A stretch of 64,000 nucleotides of DNA from Neoceratodus forsteri (taxonomy: Eukaryota; Chordata; Ceratodontiformes; Ceratodontidae), in NCBI GenBank assembly GCA_016271365.2, contig CM057459.1:492789501-492853500 (forward strand), read 5' to 3'. Position numbers and translations under genes: made by a program. Position 1 is the first letter of the stretch. Every line of letters begins with the position of its first letter. The notes under the pieces were generated by a model. That model had not been told where the DNA came from and ran no database searches. It worked only from the letters and a program-made list of their open reading frames with translations. Shown piece by piece: positions 11,685 through 23,390 of the stretch.

Positions 11685-11868
11685 ACTTTTCTTTTTTGTT
11701 CTATGTAACTATTTGTCTTATATTGGATAGTATGATTCTGTGATGAGGAGTGTAACTTTACTTGGCCTGTAAATCTTTACCTCTGTGTCTGTAAAGTATG
11801 TGATGTATGAAAGTGTACCACCTAAAAAATTGAAAACTTTCAATAAAACCTATGGTAAAAAAAACAAA

Positions 11869-12944
11869 ACACAAGTATGACACCCCACTCTGTATAAACG
11901 CAGCCATGGTTTCCCTCCCCCCGCTGTGTCACTTCTGGTCTGCACCTTCAGAATGGTGCTGCACTTCCCATGAGTACCGCAAACTATAGAAAATCTGCAA
12001 AATATAGGAAACCAGATAATTGTCACTCATATTCACACTATTGCACAAAATAAACAACCTAGAACCTATTTAAAACAACAACTAAAAGCAAACATCAGTT
12101 AATCCAATCCACTAGCTCTTTAAGGCAAATTTTATTGTGAAGGATTATGGCTCTATTTTGTGAAGTTTAACAGCAATGGTGGATTTTTCAGGGTGCCATG
12201 CCTGGCCCACTGACTGAATCTTGTACAGGAGTTTCTCGCACATCCTGCATATCCTGACACCAAAGAACATGTGTTCACCTATAATAAATAGAAAACTGAC
12301 ATTTATTTATTGTGTTTTAATGTGTTAGAAATTACCTTCTATTTTTGTAATACAATATTCATGCAAAGATAGAAATGGTCTTTACCTTATCTTTTCATAT
12401 TGCTAGTAAAAAAGAATTCAGTAAAATTCTGGTATTGTAATGTCTAAAATGGCAAATTACTTAGGAACGCAATGTATTTCAAAGAAATCACTGATATTTT
12501 TCTCCTTTTCAAAAGAAATAGATCACGTTTTTCAACAACATGCTTTGCCTTTTATATGTTTTCACTATTGTGGTCCATCTGTAAGATTTTACAGTTGTTT
12601 TAAAACAGTAATCGGCTTCTCTTTTCTTCTTGCCAAGTAAAATCTTTTTGGGAGGAAAATATTACCTACTAAATCAAAAGAAAAGACCGCGTGTTATGAA
12701 AAATCACATATATCTATTAAATTTATAATATTATAGTGAAAGAATGTTTTACTTCTCTAGAAAAATCTGAAAACAGAATTGTAGTTAACCATTGAAATGC
12801 ACTCCTAACTTTGCCAGTTAAGATTTTCTGACTTTGTAATACAAGGATTCTATTGGATTCTTTTTCAGTAGTAGTTGGCAAAATAAAAAAAATATGATGA
12901 AATGGCAAGTAAAGGACAAATAAAAGTGCAGAAAATAATTACCA
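11869..12944. other. Unassigned AT-rich DNA
   Basis: About 1.1 kb after the family-A 3' end holds no ORF with recognisable similarity, no clear repeat structure and no transposon ends that I can see. Confidence 0.6.
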
Positions 12945-13020
12945 AGACATCTCAGAGGCATATCGAGGCACACTAGGAGGCAGTATAGTGTGGCTTCTCG
13001 AGGCATCTCAAAGCATACTG
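12945..13020. repeat. Duplicated SINE head fragment
   Basis: The text around CGAGGCACACTAGGAGGCAG (about 12966) recurs about 60 bp later as CATACTGGGAGGCAATATAG at the start of the SINE. The first copy contains only the first 20 or so bases of the SINE head, so it is either a tandem duplication of the insertion junction or the stub of a second SINE. Confidence 0.55.
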
Positions 13021-13226
13021 GGAGGCAATATAGCACAGTAGTTAAGAGCACTAAGCTGCAAACCTGGAGAACTGGGTTTGAGTCCCACGACCAGTAGTTG
13101 CATACTGTGTGACCGTGAGCAAGTCACTTAACTTCCCTGAACTCCCAAGATGCACCTGGAAACAAGCCTCAGCTCAGTGTATCTTTCCTGGACAAAAATG
13201 GTAAAATAATTAAATAAAAATATATA
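13021..13226 (+). mobile_element. tRNA-derived SINE, V-SINE-like, copy 1
   Basis: Head GGAGGCAATATAGCACAGTAG with B-box-like GGGTTTGAGTCCCACGA, body with GTGAGCAAGTCACTTAACTT, and a 3' end reading TTTCCTGGACAAAAATGG followed by an AATAAAT-type tail. Three more copies lie at 22748, 44787 (reverse) and 49964. The GAGCAAGTCACTTAACTTCC core is the best conserved stretch. No functional tRNA is present: the head is not a full cloverleaf. Confidence 0.85.
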
Positions 13227-16004
13227 CATCCTTACTAGGAACCTGCTCTTTAAGGATACAAAACAGACTACCACAGCACTGTATGATGTTGGAAGTCATC
13301 ACAAGATGGAACTCAACACTGCACATGATGGAGCACTTGTACTAGCAGTATAAACCAGTCTAGGATTACCTGCTTTCCCACACAAGCTATAACATTGATG
13401 AGTATTCATGTGTTTGTCGATATATCAGTGAAGACTAACGAATGGCCTGATAATGATTCTAAGGCCATTTAAGCATGCAACACAGACAGTGAGTGGGGAC
13501 ACTGCCTGTATACGTCATGCCACATCTTTTCTATGGGTAATCAGGAAATCTCTTCTCAATATATAGCAGCATTTAAGGGCAGGTAGGGATTTTGGCAGCT
13601 GTGCCCTGATGGAACACATGTTGTATGTGCTGGACTGCAATACACATACAATACGTCTGGCATCTTGCAGTCTGCTGAGTTTGGGATCATCACCACACAC
13701 TGGGCCAATAAACGTGGCATTACATCTATCCTTGAAGTTGCTGGGAACAGGTGCACAACAGGATTGGGATTTTGATAAGCTAGGTATATGGGGTACACAT
13801 GCAGAAAAAAAAACATAATCAAAGGCACAACAGAGACCGAGTGTTGATATCACTGCTCAGGCAAAATCAGAAGGAAAAACGTATAAGGGGAAAGGCAATA
13901 TCTCAACAAATTTGTTGTGGGATGTTTTGCCACAGGTTGGAATGGAACAATTGGAGGAAAAGAAGGAAGACACAGATTATGATGGAAGATTGCATGAAGC
14001 CAAAAGAATGGTAGCTGCTTATTTGGTGAATAGGCATCTTTATAACATGGTAGAATAGGACCCTGCCCCATTATTGGAGAAAGTGTGTAAATGCAAGGAT
14101 CTGTATTCTTTCCTTTTCTCTCTCTCCTCTGTCTGGTTGCGCAACCAAGTTTTTCTGTGAGACCTTCGGACTTGATCAACCCGAACAATCTCACAATCCT
14201 TTGCCTCTCTCTCTCTCTGTCCTGTTTTCTCTTGCTGTCTTTCCTCCCTTGCATATCTAGTTGGTAATATAAAATAAATGGGAATCAATGTGTGTAAATA
14301 TAGCTGATAATGAGATCACTTTTATTTAGAGAATTGTGTTACTGTTGAAATGTGTTTATATTTTTAATTTGAGATAACTGTAAAAAGCTAGAGGTCATTT
14401 GAGTTCAAATGCCTGAACCTTTTGCAAAGGCTGGAGGTGCCTCAGGAAGCTCACTGGTCTAGCAGATCCTGCCTGAAACTGACGAGAACAGAACATTTTT
14501 GCAAGGACGGGATGTTTGCTGAGGTTGGGGGTGGAAAAAGCCTTGTAAAATAGCTAAGCTGCAGTTGAAGAGTTTTTTTGTTTTGTTTTGGAAGAACAAG
14601 AGAGATTTTTTTACAAGAGATTTTATTTTGCTAATGTACATAGTTATTCTGAATAGATTTATTTTATTTTATGTTCCTATAACTATAAATAAACAGTTTG
14701 CGGAATTCTACAACTGCTCCTAGATTTTCTCTTTGCTTCCTGACCTGTGCCTCAATGACAATCTTACCATAAATGATGACACTGTATACTGGAGAGACGA
14801 GGTTACTGATTGGTCAGCACTGACATTAGTAGGCATGAACTACTTTAGCTGCTCACCTTTGAAAGAGGACCTTCCCTGATGGTCCAAAAAGTTACAGCTT
14901 GTAGTCATTATATGCAGATCTAGACCTGAAAAGGTGTATGCATTTGTTATTTCTGGCCAAGGTTTACTCTGCCTTCCATAATTTGGATTTGTTTTTGAGC
15001 CATGCTGCACTTGCCTTTGCTGTTCAGCTGCTGGGCTGCTAGCTCCTTATGACATCACTGTAGGATAGAGGAGTGACTCGCACTGTGCAGTACCATGTGA
15101 TTGCAACAATGTTGCAAGGGAAACCTACCAGTACTCAGTGTACATGCTGTGTTCCCCTTCCCAAAGACACCCTGTTAGCAATGCATTATGCCAGAATCTA
15201 AATGCCTTGTCAGTATGTTTTTTTGTGTGTGTGAAATTGACTCTGCCTTACAATGATGTCAGCAGTATAACCCTGGGCCTACAGCAACACCAGGCTTGCT
15301 GTAGAAGCTCTGGTACACCCCACAGTTTTTAGCAGCTCAGAATGCAAAAACTAACTGCAGCAGACAGTAATGAAATACAATTCCAGAATCAATGCAAGAA
15401 GGGGTAATTAATGCATGAAAGTCAAAGTGACTGGGACAGGTCCTCTTGAATGTCAGTATTGAGTTTGTCTTTCTTTCAGCAGATGCCATCATAAGGAACA
15501 GGTGCACCAATATGTCACCCAATACTGTTGACTGCTAACATTAATAAAAATGAATGCACCACTCATTTGACAGCACCACAACATCTCTGTTCATCCCACG
15601 TGAATATGGCAGTGGTGGTGACAATCAAGACCATGATACTGAAGGAAGTGGTGGTGGACTGACAGCATGTAAGGGGGATTTAGTTACTGTAGTTACAGTA
15701 GTTAGTAAGTTAGTTAATTATTGGATTTTGTTGACCAGATTGGCTCACTGAGACACACATTCGTGTTTCAGGAGCTTCCCTGGATAAGTTACATACAGTA
15801 AATGTCTTGTTTTCACATTGATACTGAAAACAACATACAGGAGATGGAGACAGCAGTAGTTAAAATAGGATAAACACCTTATGGAGCAGGAATTTCCAGC
15901 TGGTGATGACTCTAGTCGTAGTAAGTTCCTCATGCCAGAGAAGGAAGAATTAATAATTGCATACTGCTCTGAATTCTGATTCTCAACTCTCTCATTTTCT
16001 TTTC
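13227..16004. other. Unassigned DNA, possible decayed LTR at about 14280-14760
   Basis: No supported gene. The 14280-14760 part has a layout suggestive of an old LTR, with an AATAAA polyadenylation signal at about 14687 followed by a GC-richer stretch, but no ends or duplications could be defined. A CT-rich run at about 14204-14240 is a simple repeat. The short ORFs at 13515-13853 have no convincing similarity. Confidence 0.4.
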
Positions 16005-17345
16005 ATTCTCATTTTAAGGGCTGTGGGCGAAGCCTACAGCCATTTTGCAGTCGCTTTGTAGCTCTAAAAATGGCCGATCGTGAAATCTTTCCATTGGACT
16101 TTAAGTAGCTTCCCAAAAGCCCAATGGAGCTGAAAACACTCCACCACACTCGGCTGCTACGGAATAGCAGACACACTATTTTGGCTGTTACTTCTGCATT
16201 CCATGGCATGAACTGAGCATGCACAACTTGCGTGCATGTGCAGTTCTGCTGGCAGCGCCATGTATGGCAAAATACCATTCACTGCAACTGTCCGCTGCCA
16301 GTTCCGCGGCATTCAGTGGCCCCCCCAAACTCATGTGGCACACTGGGAGCCCACCCCAGTGTGACTATTTTTTTTCTTCTCCCCCACCCACCGCCGCTGA
16401 CATCGAGGTGCCCAATCTCCCCGTGTTGGCATTATTAACCCCCCCAGTCATGTGGCACACTGAGAGCCCACCCCAGTGTGCCCAAATGTTTTTTTCTTTA
16501 AAACAGAAAACGGTCCCTCATCGTCACTCCAGTCTTTTTTTTCCTCCCTGCAAACAAGAAAAAGATCTCTCGTTATCGCTGCAATCCCCCTCTCCCATCC
16601 CCACCCTCTCACTGAGCACCAACCTCCCCACACCCCCTCTTACCCCTTACTTACCTCCAGAGGTCGGCACTGTCATCTTCTCTGGAACAGGACACGTCTG
16701 CACTCTTCAAAGCCAAACCGCGAACTGAAGAATCAAAGGTAAGTCTGCTTTAATGCCATTCAATTCAATGTGGTTTTCAACTTCTGCTGATATCTCAGCC
16801 ATTTTTTCAGAATTTTTCTCCAAATTTTCAACATGGGGTTCTTGGGACCCCAGCTCATGAAAACTGTCACTGTCATTTTGTTATTCGGTCCTGAAAGGTG
16901 ATTTCGCAGTTGTTGCATGGAATCACCTTTCAGGTCTAAATCGCAATGGCAGTCTTCCTGTTCATGAACGGAAGTTACCAGCTTAATATTGCAAATCTGA
17001 TGAAAAAATTCTAAAAACGACTGCGTTATGGGCGGTGTCATGCAGTTTCTATGCATGCTCCTAACTTCACCAATTTTTAATATTTTTACTCCACATTTTC
17101 AACATTGACATTTTTGCACACCTACTTCAAAACAATACAGCTGACATTTTCCACAACCTGTCCAAAATGTGTTTTCATGCCTGTGGCATGGAAGAGCGCA
17201 TTTGCTCTATAAAATCACCTTTTGGAACAAGTAAACAAAATGACACTGGCATTTTTCATGAGGAGGGTTCCAAAAAAGGCCATGTTGAAAATTTGATGCA
17301 ACACCTCCAAAAAATGGCCAAGTTACACTTGGGCATTGAATAATT
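16005..17345. repeat. Noncoding repeat R, copy 1
   Basis: The same arrangement recurs at 45290-47270: a C-rich head with repeated GGCACACTGGG-type hairpins (16339-16363 and 16454-16482), then CTTACCTCCAGAGG (about 16648), then AT-richer units containing CAAATTTTCAACATGGGG, GGGACCCC and a 14-bp inverted repeat CCTGAAAGGTGATT ... AATCACCTTTCAGG (16890-16903 with 16921-16934). A second degraded unit starts near 17075. No protein is encoded. Ends and target duplication were not found, so the class is unknown. Confidence 0.7.
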
Positions 17346-17477
17346 TCTAAGCACATGTGTAACTTTGGTGTGTTTGTCTGAGTTAGCTGAAGTGAATGGT
17401 TATCTGAAGCAGTTATCTAGGTGTAAATCTCAGGTGCCTGAAGGGGATTGTTATCTGTGAAAATTTAATTACATGTA

Positions 17478-17486
17478 GCAGTGTCA

Positions 17487-17518
<32 letters not shown>

Positions 17519-17915
17519 GCCGGGAGATCAGAGGGCTGTGGGTTCAGTTCCCACGTCTGGCACTTGGGTTAATATCCCAGTACTGACACTGTAGTACAGC
17601 ATCAGAGGGGTGCTGCACTTCTGAAGGACTGTCTTTCGGATGAGACATTAAACCGAGGTCCCATCTGCCTGGATTGGTGGTAGTTTAGGTGGATGTTAAA
17701 AATCCCATGGCACTTATCGAAAAGAGTAGGGGAATTTCCCTGGTGTCCTGGCCAAATTTCCCTCATTCACTAAAAAAATACCACCAACAGCTTAATCTGG
17801 TTCAAGGTCAGTTGGCATTCATCTGTATCCCCCTCCCCTGGGTCGTACCTGAAAATAGGCAAGATTTGTCTAGTGCACTTACCTGGTCAACAAAAACTAA
17901 ATAAAATAAAATAAA
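17478..17915 (+). mobile_element. Long tRNA-derived SINE, copy 1
   Basis: Begins GCAGTGTCAGTGGCTCAGTA. An A-box-like TGGCTCAGTAGGTAGCAC and a B-box-like GGTTCAGTTCCCAC mark the RNA polymerase III promoter. A long body follows with TTTCGGATGAGACATTAAAC, and the 3' end is TTACCTGGTCAACAAAAAC followed by AAATAAAATAAAATAAA. The element is about 438 bp, long for a SINE. A copy of nearly the same length and clear similarity lies at 24998-25434. The 3' end probably matches a partner LINE's tail, but that LINE is not recognisable in this window. Confidence 0.88.
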
Positions 17916-18404
17916 GATCTGTTAAGTAGGGGAAGTAGCTTAGCTAGAAGGATGATAGATTTAAACATTGCCTTAGATAGATTCTGCCAGAGACTTAGCA
18001 GAGAACACCAGGAGGAAGGAGTGCTGTGTGACTGAACTTCTCTATTGGGACTATAGTGCCCTCCTTCCCACCCAAAGCTAGTTCTACTTTTATTGGCACA
18101 GGATTTGACTGACAACAGGAACTTCCTGTTTGGGAGCAGAAAGTGAGTGATCACAGAGCCACCAAAAACCCACCATCCTAGAAGGGCAAGAGTAGTTCTC
18201 CAGCCCCCCCCCAGCTGCTGGTGGTCTGCCTCTGAGCAAGTAAGGGGTCTACTGAGAAATATAGGATCTTCTTGTCTCAGAACAGGATGATCAGGAGCTT
18301 AAAAGGCACAGAGGCAGTAAATAAGTAGGGAGAGAAGAAAAAGATAAAAAAAAAAAGGAAACAATAAGGATTCCAAACAACAGTGAAGGGGCCAGAAATA
18401 AGAC
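17916..18404 (+). other. Probable CR1 5' region
   Basis: Between the SINE tail and the first CR1 ORF lie about 490 bp without coding similarity. Part is probably the CR1 5' UTR and promoter, but I cannot place the element's left end within this interval. Confidence 0.45.
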
Positions 18405-19318
18405 ATGATGGGAGTGGTGCAGTGCAGTGGAGCAGCAGTCTTCCATGAGATGTTGTGGAGGATGCGGTGTTGTTCCATCTGCAGGCACCTCTCTGGGCTG
18501 AGAGAGGAGGTTGCTCATCTCCAGGCTGAGTTGGCCAGGATTTGTGGGACCTCCCCTTCCATCCAGGGACCACCAGGGCCACTGCCGTTGCCTCAGAGGT
18601 TGCCAAGAAAGAGAAGTGGTTGGACCACAGTGGGCTCCAGGGAGGTGAGGTGGTGGAACAGGAGGCGCATCCCACTCAGTTGTACCTCTCCACAATTCCT
18701 ATGCCATTCTGGCAAAGTGTGGTTCCTCTATGGGGGCACCTGCAGTGGAGACCAAGGAGGATGCGGAAACCTCCACAAGGGAGACCCAGGAGGGTGGCAT
18801 GGGACCCCACAGGGAAGGAAACAATCCTGGTGGGGACCCATTGTTAGGAAGGTAGAACTGGGGGAGGAAGGGGAGAGGCAGGTAAGGTGCCTGCCTGACA
18901 CCATGGCTTGGAGGGACAGGAAGCGAATCCTCAGGATCGCTGGAGCAGCTGCACAGGGGAGGGAGCTGGATGTCATTGTCCACCTAGGGACAAATGACCT
19001 GGCTAAGAAAGGAATCAGAGCAGTGCAGAAAGAGTTTGTGGAGTTGGGGATGGGCCTTAGACAAGTAGCATGCATGGTAACCTTCTCGGAGTGCTGCCTG
19101 TCTATGGCGTAGATAAGGCTAGGGTGATCCACATCATGGGATTCAATAAGTGGTTGAAAAACTGGTGTGGAGCTCAGGGATTTGGCTTCATTGGGGACTG
19201 GGGGTCCACCTGGACTGATGCAGGCATATACTGGTATGATGGGCTGCATCTGTCCAGGAGGGGAACCAGGATCCTAGGTGATAGGTTTAAATGCTTCATT
19301 GGCAAGCATTTAATCTAG
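18405..19318 (+). pseudogene. CR1 ORF1p with C-terminal SGNH/GDSL-esterase-like domain, frameshifted
   Basis: The C-terminal half carries esterase-family landmarks: VHLGTNDLAKKG, holding the conserved Gly and Asn, and after a frameshift near 19085 YWYDGLHLSRRGTRILGD, holding the Asp-x-x-His pair. ORF1 proteins of CR1 elements are known to carry such a domain; its role in retrotransposition is not settled. The N-terminal region (18405-18880) has CSICRHLSGLREEVAHLQAE, suggesting a short cysteine/coiled segment. The frame shifts between 18405-19112 and 19070-19318; joined, the domain order is complete, so the break is probably a recent indel. Confidence 0.8.
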
Positions 19319-19499
19319 CTAAGGGGGGAGGCACTGGAAAGGAACAGGGAAATCATAGCCCCCCCAAAAAAGTCAGGGTAGTAAGTGAGGTAAACACCAA
19401 GACAGAGATGTTGATAGGGAGAATGGCAGGGGTAAATGGAGAAAGTGACAAAGGCAATAAGGACAGGGATGGAGCAAAAAGGAGTAAGGCCATCAGGAA

Positions 19500-22242
19500 A
19501 TGGAGGGTAATGAGTACCAATGCCTGTAGTCTGGGCAACAAGCTCCCTGAACTGGTGGCCTTGATGGAAGAGGGATGCCTGGATATCGTAGCAGTCACAG
19601 AAACATGGTACACAGAGAACCATGACTGGGATGTTAACATACCAGGGTACATAACCTACGGGAGAGACAGGGAGGGGAGGAGTAGCTCTCTATGTAAAGG
19701 AAGGGATAAAAGCAACTGAACAAAAGAGTAAACAGGGAGGAAAGGAGGCACTGTGGGTCACCTTAGAGACTGGAAATGGCACCACAATACACACAGGGGT
19801 TGTATACAGACACCCATGTCAGGAGGAGGGAATGGACAAGGATATGATAGAAGGCATTCTTAGGATGGCAGAGAAAGGGGTGATACTGTTGATGGGAGAC
19901 CTAAATATGCCAGAAGTTAACTGAAGCACATTTGCTGCAGCCACATCCAAGAGCAGGGCCATTCTTGATGCACTACAGGTGGCATGTCTCAGACAGCTAG
20001 TTTCAGAACCCACTCATGAGGGAGCAATCTTAGACCTCATACTCTCAAATGGGGACAGTGAGTGGATCTCAGATCTAGAATTGGGTTGCCATCTGGGAAC
20101 AAGTGACCATCAAACAGTGTGGTTCATGATAAACTCAGCTACAGAATCAAGCCATACAAACTGGACTTTAGGAGGGCTGACTTTGGCAAGATGGGAGAGT
20201 GCCTCAGAAAAGCACTAGCAAACAGGCTAGAAGGAGGGGTGGAGCAACAATGGGGAAACATTAAAACTGCCATCACAGAGGCAACAAGCCTTTGTGTCAA
20301 GCAAATAAACAAATCAGAATGATAGAAAAAGCCACTATGGTTCTCAAAAGAGGTGGCAGGGAAAGTCAGGGAGAAAAAGATAGCATTCAGGAAGTGTAAG
20401 GGAACACAGAAGGAGCAGGACAGAGAGCTGTACCAGTTAAGGCAGAAGGAAGCAGGGAAGGAAGTCAGAATAGTAAAGATCCAAACTGAGGAAAAGATAG
20501 CCAACTCGGTTAAGAAGGGGAATAAAACCTTTTATAGGTACATCAGGAAGTGTAGAAGACAAAGGGAGGGATAGTGAGGCTGAATAGAATGGACGGTGGG
20601 TGGGCAGAGCGGGACAGTGAAAAAGCAGGGATACTGAACGAATATTTCTGCTCAGTACTCACAAAAGAGGAGGAGGGGGAGGTGCCTATTCCAATTAACA
20701 GAAGCACCCTTTATAGGGGGGTCGATCCCAGTCCTTTCACAGAAGAAAGGGTTCTGAAAGAACTCCTAAAATTGAAGGTGGACAAAGCAATGGGGCCTGA
20801 TGGAATTCATCCCAGAATTCTAAAAGAATTAAGGGGAGAACTAGTGAAACCACTGACTACCCTTTTTAACAAATCATGTGAGGATAGTGTGGTACCTGAG
20901 GACTGGAGGAAGGTGGATGTGATTCCCCTTCACAAAAGTGGGACAAAGACAGAGGCAGGAAACTACAGACCTGTCAGTTTGACCTCTGTGGTAGGGAAAG
21001 TGATTGAATCACTTCTGAAGAAAATAATTGTTGAGTACCTAGAGGCCAGTGGGGCACAGGACCCAAGGCAGCATGGGTTCACAGTGGGAAGGTCATGTCA
21101 GATGAATCTACTTGATTTCTTTGACTGGGTGACCAAAGTAGTAGACCAGGCAGGGGCTGTGGCCATGGCCTACCTAGACTTTAGCAAGGCATTTGACACA
21201 GTCCCACACAAAAGATTAATAGTCAAATTAACCAGCCTGGGAGTGGGTCCCAGGGTGGTAGCCTGGGTAAAACATTGGCTGGATAACAGGACACAGAAGT
21301 TAATTGTTAATGGAGTCCACTCTGAAGAAAGAGGGGTTACTAATGGGGTACCGCAGGGTTCAGTACTGGGTCCAGTCCTTTTTAATGTCTTTATAGGTGA
21401 CATTGCAGAGACTGGAAGGAAAAGTATGCCTCTTTGCAGATGACACAAAGATCTGCAACAGGGTTGATACACAAGGAGGCATGGAAAGGATGAGAAGGGA
21501 CTTGGCAAGGCTGGATGAATGGTCAGAAGTATGGCAGCTTGGATTCAATGCAAAGAAGTGCAAAATAATGCACCTGGGAAGCAAAACCCAGGGGAAGATT
21601 ACATAATGGGGGGAAGGTAGAACAACAACAAAAATGGAAAGGGACCTGGGGGTAATCATATCAGATGACCTTAAGGTTAGCAAGCAATGTGAAAATGCAA
21701 TAGAGAGGGCTGGGGATATACTGGGATGTATAGGGAGAGGCATCACCAGCAGAAAACAGGAAGTTGTTATCCCTCTGTACAGACAGTTAGTGAGACCCCA
21801 TCTGGAGTACTGCGTCCAGTTCTAGAGACTCCATCTCCGCAAGAACGTAGACAGGATAGAGGCAGTCCAGAGGAGGGCAACTAAAATGGTGCAGGGTCTG
21901 CAAGAGAAGCCATATGAGGAGAGACTAAAGGAGCTTAATATGTATATCCTTGAGAAAAGGAGGGAGAGGGGGGGTCATGATAGAAATTTTAAGTACCTCA
22001 GTGGAATCAACAAAGTCCAAGAGGGTAGCATCTTTCAGAAAAAGAGATGTGCAAGAACAAGGGGACACAATTTAAAGATTGGGGGGTTCAGGGGCAATCT
22101 GAGGAAGTATTTTTTCACAGAGAGGGTGGTGGATGCATGGAACAGCCTTCCTGAGGAGGTTGTGGGGTCTAAAACTGTGGGAGAATTCAAGCATACATGG
22201 GACAGACATAAGGCAATTCTTGTGGGGGGTAAGAAGAAATAG
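19500..22242 (+). pseudogene. CR1 ORF2p (endonuclease-reverse transcriptase), multiply frameshifted
   Basis: The endonuclease starts near 19510 with STNACSLGNKLPELVAL and AVTETWYT, then shifts frame at about 19680 and continues with HTGVVYRHP, LLMGDLNMPEVN and GAILDLILSN. A linker (20119-20573) leads to the reverse transcriptase at 20574-21443: [44 protein letters not shown] and [21 protein letters not shown] frameshift near 21400 separates this from [14 protein letters not shown] at 21397-21606, so the catalytic Asp pair lies in the next frame. The C-terminal domain ends with YFFTERVVDAWNSLPEEVV at 22242. About five frame disruptions are visible. Confidence 0.88.
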
Positions 22243-22354
22243 GCTGTTGGTTAACTAGGATCTGCAGCTTATCCTGTAGGTAGGGAAATAGGCAGACTAG
22301 GTTGGCCAAGCGGTCATTATCTGCGTTCAAAATCTATGTGTCTATGTTTCTATC

Positions 22355-22747
22355 GGCTCTGGCTAGAGCTTGTTTCAAGTGTTTTTTGTAGTCCTTCCTG
22401 CGCTGTGCATTACCAGGCAAGATGATTCTCATTTCTTTATCATTGTCAATGTCTCAGTAAATATTTTGCTGTCATGCAGCTCAAGGGTCCGGCATAGGAA
22501 TGGGCCAGGGGAATACAACAAATGAACAGAGACAATTTGGTTGTGGGCCAGTGGAATATAAAAAAATTAACAGTTAGACCCTGTCAGTCTCTCTTCACTG
22601 TGTAATGGCTCACTACAACTCTCTGTGACCACCTCCTTCTCCTCTAAATGCACAGATGTTATCTCTGTTTACCTCCTTTCCACACTGATATGAGGAATGC
22701 TACTCCAATCCCAGTTCACCATCCTGCTGATGATGATAAGTCTGGCT
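22355..22747. other. Unassigned DNA
   Basis: About 390 bp between the CR1 3' end and the next SINE contain no recognisable gene or repeat. Confidence 0.6.
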
Positions 22748-22971
22748 TGGGGCTGGCAGTATAACCTAGTGGTTTAAGTAAGAAGCTGTGAATGAGCTCT
22801 ATCTGTATATCCAGCAGACCTGGGGTTTGAGTCCTGCAACCTCCACTTGTATACTGTGCGACTGTGAGCAAGTCACTTAACCACCCCAGTGTTCCCAGGT
22901 CACCCCTGAAAACAGGCACTTGTGCCTAGTGGGCCTTATCTGGTTACCAAAAGAATAAAATAAAAGTCTGA
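22748..22971 (+). mobile_element. tRNA-derived SINE, V-SINE-like, copy 2
   Basis: Head GGCTGGCAGTATAACCTAGT, B-box-like GGGGTTTGAGTCCTGCAAC, conserved GTGAGCAAGTCACTTAACC, and a 3' end GGCCTTATCTGGTTACCAAA followed by an AATAAAATAAA tail. It has a short extra segment in the head compared with the other copies. Confidence 0.85.
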
Positions 22972-23390
22972 CACATCAAAATATGTAGCTAAGGGATCTG
23001 ATTGATCAGTCTGTTCATGAAAAGGGGTTACCAATGGCCACCATACAGTGCATACCACATTTTTAAAAATCAAGAACTGTCAGGCACATGTTTTTGACTA
23101 AATCTGAATGCTGGCTATATGGGCAGATAAATAACATAACTATAGAATTCTAGGGCACCCATATTTTTTTTGATGGGGTATCCCGCTTCATTTTGCTGCT
23201 TTTTTTACCTGAAAAAGTGTGACATGCAAAAACACATGTTTTACTAATTGTTTTTGCAAGCTTTATTTACTGTTTTCCATTATTAAAGTAAGTCCGCTTA
23301 TTAATCTAGAGTTGTGTTTTTTATTATCTGTACTCATTATCCCATTGTAATGCTCCATTTTTAATTTATGCAGCTTTGTATTTAGTGTGA
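22972..23390. other. Unassigned AT-rich DNA
   Basis: I see no gene, repeat array or transposon end here. Confidence 0.55.

Larger units (their letters stand above)
4930..11868 (+). mobile_element. Tx1/L1-type LINE, family A, copy 1 (nearly full length)
   Basis: Two-ORF LINE: ORF1 at about 4999-6317, a noncoding spacer of about 1 kb, ORF2 at about 7350-11684, then a short 3' UTR ending AATAAAACC and an A-rich tail at about 11868. A second copy with the same organisation begins at 60225. ORF1 has the coiled-coil plus RRM architecture of L1 and Tx1 elements, and ORF2 is an apurinic-endonuclease/reverse-transcriptase polyprotein. The element is inactive because of frameshifts, stops, a GA expansion in ORF1 and an hAT-like insertion in ORF2. 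The left end is uncertain, and copy 2 has a longer 5' region. Confidence 0.85.
18405..22354 (+). mobile_element. CR1 LINE, copy 1, nearly full length
   Basis: Carries both CR1 ORFs in order (ORF1 with an esterase-like domain, ORF2 with endonuclease and reverse transcriptase) and ends with the CR1 3' signature: GGTTGGCCAAGCGG, then AATCTATGTGTCTATGTTTCTATC at 22331-22354. The coding strand is strikingly purine-rich. A truncated CR1 of a related subfamily lies at 57452-60224 in the opposite orientation. Several frameshifts make it inactive. Confidence 0.9.

Noticed and set aside
13515..13853. Minus-strand frames once read as a possible PIF/Harbinger transposase remnant
   Set aside because: Only vague resemblance in two different frames, with no catalytic residues aligned with confidence and no flanking inverted ends.
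14280..14760. Candidate solitary LTR
   Set aside because: A polyadenylation signal and composition fit, but no TG/CA ends, duplication or second copy could be shown.
17478..17560. Possible tRNA gene
   Set aside because: A and B boxes belong to the SINE head. The sequence runs on into a SINE body with a tail and is repeated at 24998.
18728..19249. Long open frame antisense to CR1 ORF1
   Set aside because: It is a shadow of the biased composition of CR1 and has no independent similarity.
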